In this document: positions 63,911 through 64,000 of the stretch, in pieces
How positions within the stretch are numbered: position 1 is the stretch's first letter
How the letters are laid out: every line of letters begins with the position of its first letter
NCBI GenBank assembly: GCA_964035015.1
Contig: OZ036007.1
Location: forward strand, 7,124,340-7,188,339
Direction of reading: 5' to 3'
DNA: 64,000 nucleotides
DNA from: Corallium rubrum
Lineage: Eukaryota > Cnidaria > Anthozoa > Scleralcyonacea > Coralliidae
Position numbers and translations under genes: made by a program
The notes under the pieces: generated by a model
What the model was told of the DNA's origin: nothing
The model's database searches: none
The model's input: the letters and a program-made list of their open reading frames with translations, nothing else

Positions 63911-64000
63911 GTTTACGATATTTTTTATCTGGGAACAGTACGTGTGTCGCAAGTACTTGTTGGACGAACAGTCACTTTGTGTCAGTTAATTTGTTAGTTT

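Overview
This is eukaryotic, animal nuclear DNA. Its long AT-rich introns have GT..AG borders and are full of simple-sequence arrays, MITEs, SINE/LINE ends and a Penelope-like retroelement. The animal gene set (an FGFR-type receptor kinase, an INPP5F lipid phosphatase, a SAGA subunit, a class A GPCR) together with the repeat style suggests an invertebrate, most likely an anthozoan cnidarian (coral or anemone). The phylum is inferred from gene and repeat style, not proven. All four protein genes read on the + strand.

Layout. (1) 366-14988: 22 downstream exons of an INPP5F/Sac2 phosphoinositide phosphatase; the 5' exons lie left of the window. Its introns hold a CAGTA pentamer array, a GTGTATG array, a 1-kb purine-strand array, an internally deleted hAT transposon with a perfect 8-bp target duplication, two MITEs with TAA duplications, and five perfect CRE octamers spaced exactly 16 bp apart. 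(2) 14989-20805: intergenic, with a palindromic MITE, a 1.9-kb element built from GGAGT/ACTCC modules, a tRNA-derived SINE and a 113-bp satellite. (3) 20806-21951: an intronless class A GPCR. (4) 24403-28452: SUPT7L in six coding exons, with a 2-kb minisatellite splitting the histone-fold coding region. (5) 28453-46864: 18 kb with no recognised host gene but many mobile fragments. Chief among them is a 1.4-kb Penelope-like copy at 29907-31306 with perfect-looking 275-bp inverted arms, a 33-bp extension and a 14-bp target duplication. (6) 46865-63124: a 14-exon FGFR-like receptor tyrosine kinase (signal peptide, three Ig domains, transmembrane segment, kinase) with very large tandem arrays in its introns. 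(7) 63125-64000: dispersed repeats, including a hAT-type MITE.

The four genes do not form a pathway. The window is most remarkable for its repeats. A dispersed unit of about 130 bp carries a hammerhead-ribozyme-like core; the same core, with a compensatory base-pair change, sits in both arms of the Penelope-like element. Tandem arrays often begin 10-55 nt downstream of a 5' splice site. One DNA transposon appears to have turned a near-terminal motif into a G-rich satellite, and a LINE tail appears to have seeded a tetranucleotide array.

Exon borders were set by hand from splice consensus, reading-frame continuity and similarity to remembered family sequences. No alignment or search was run.
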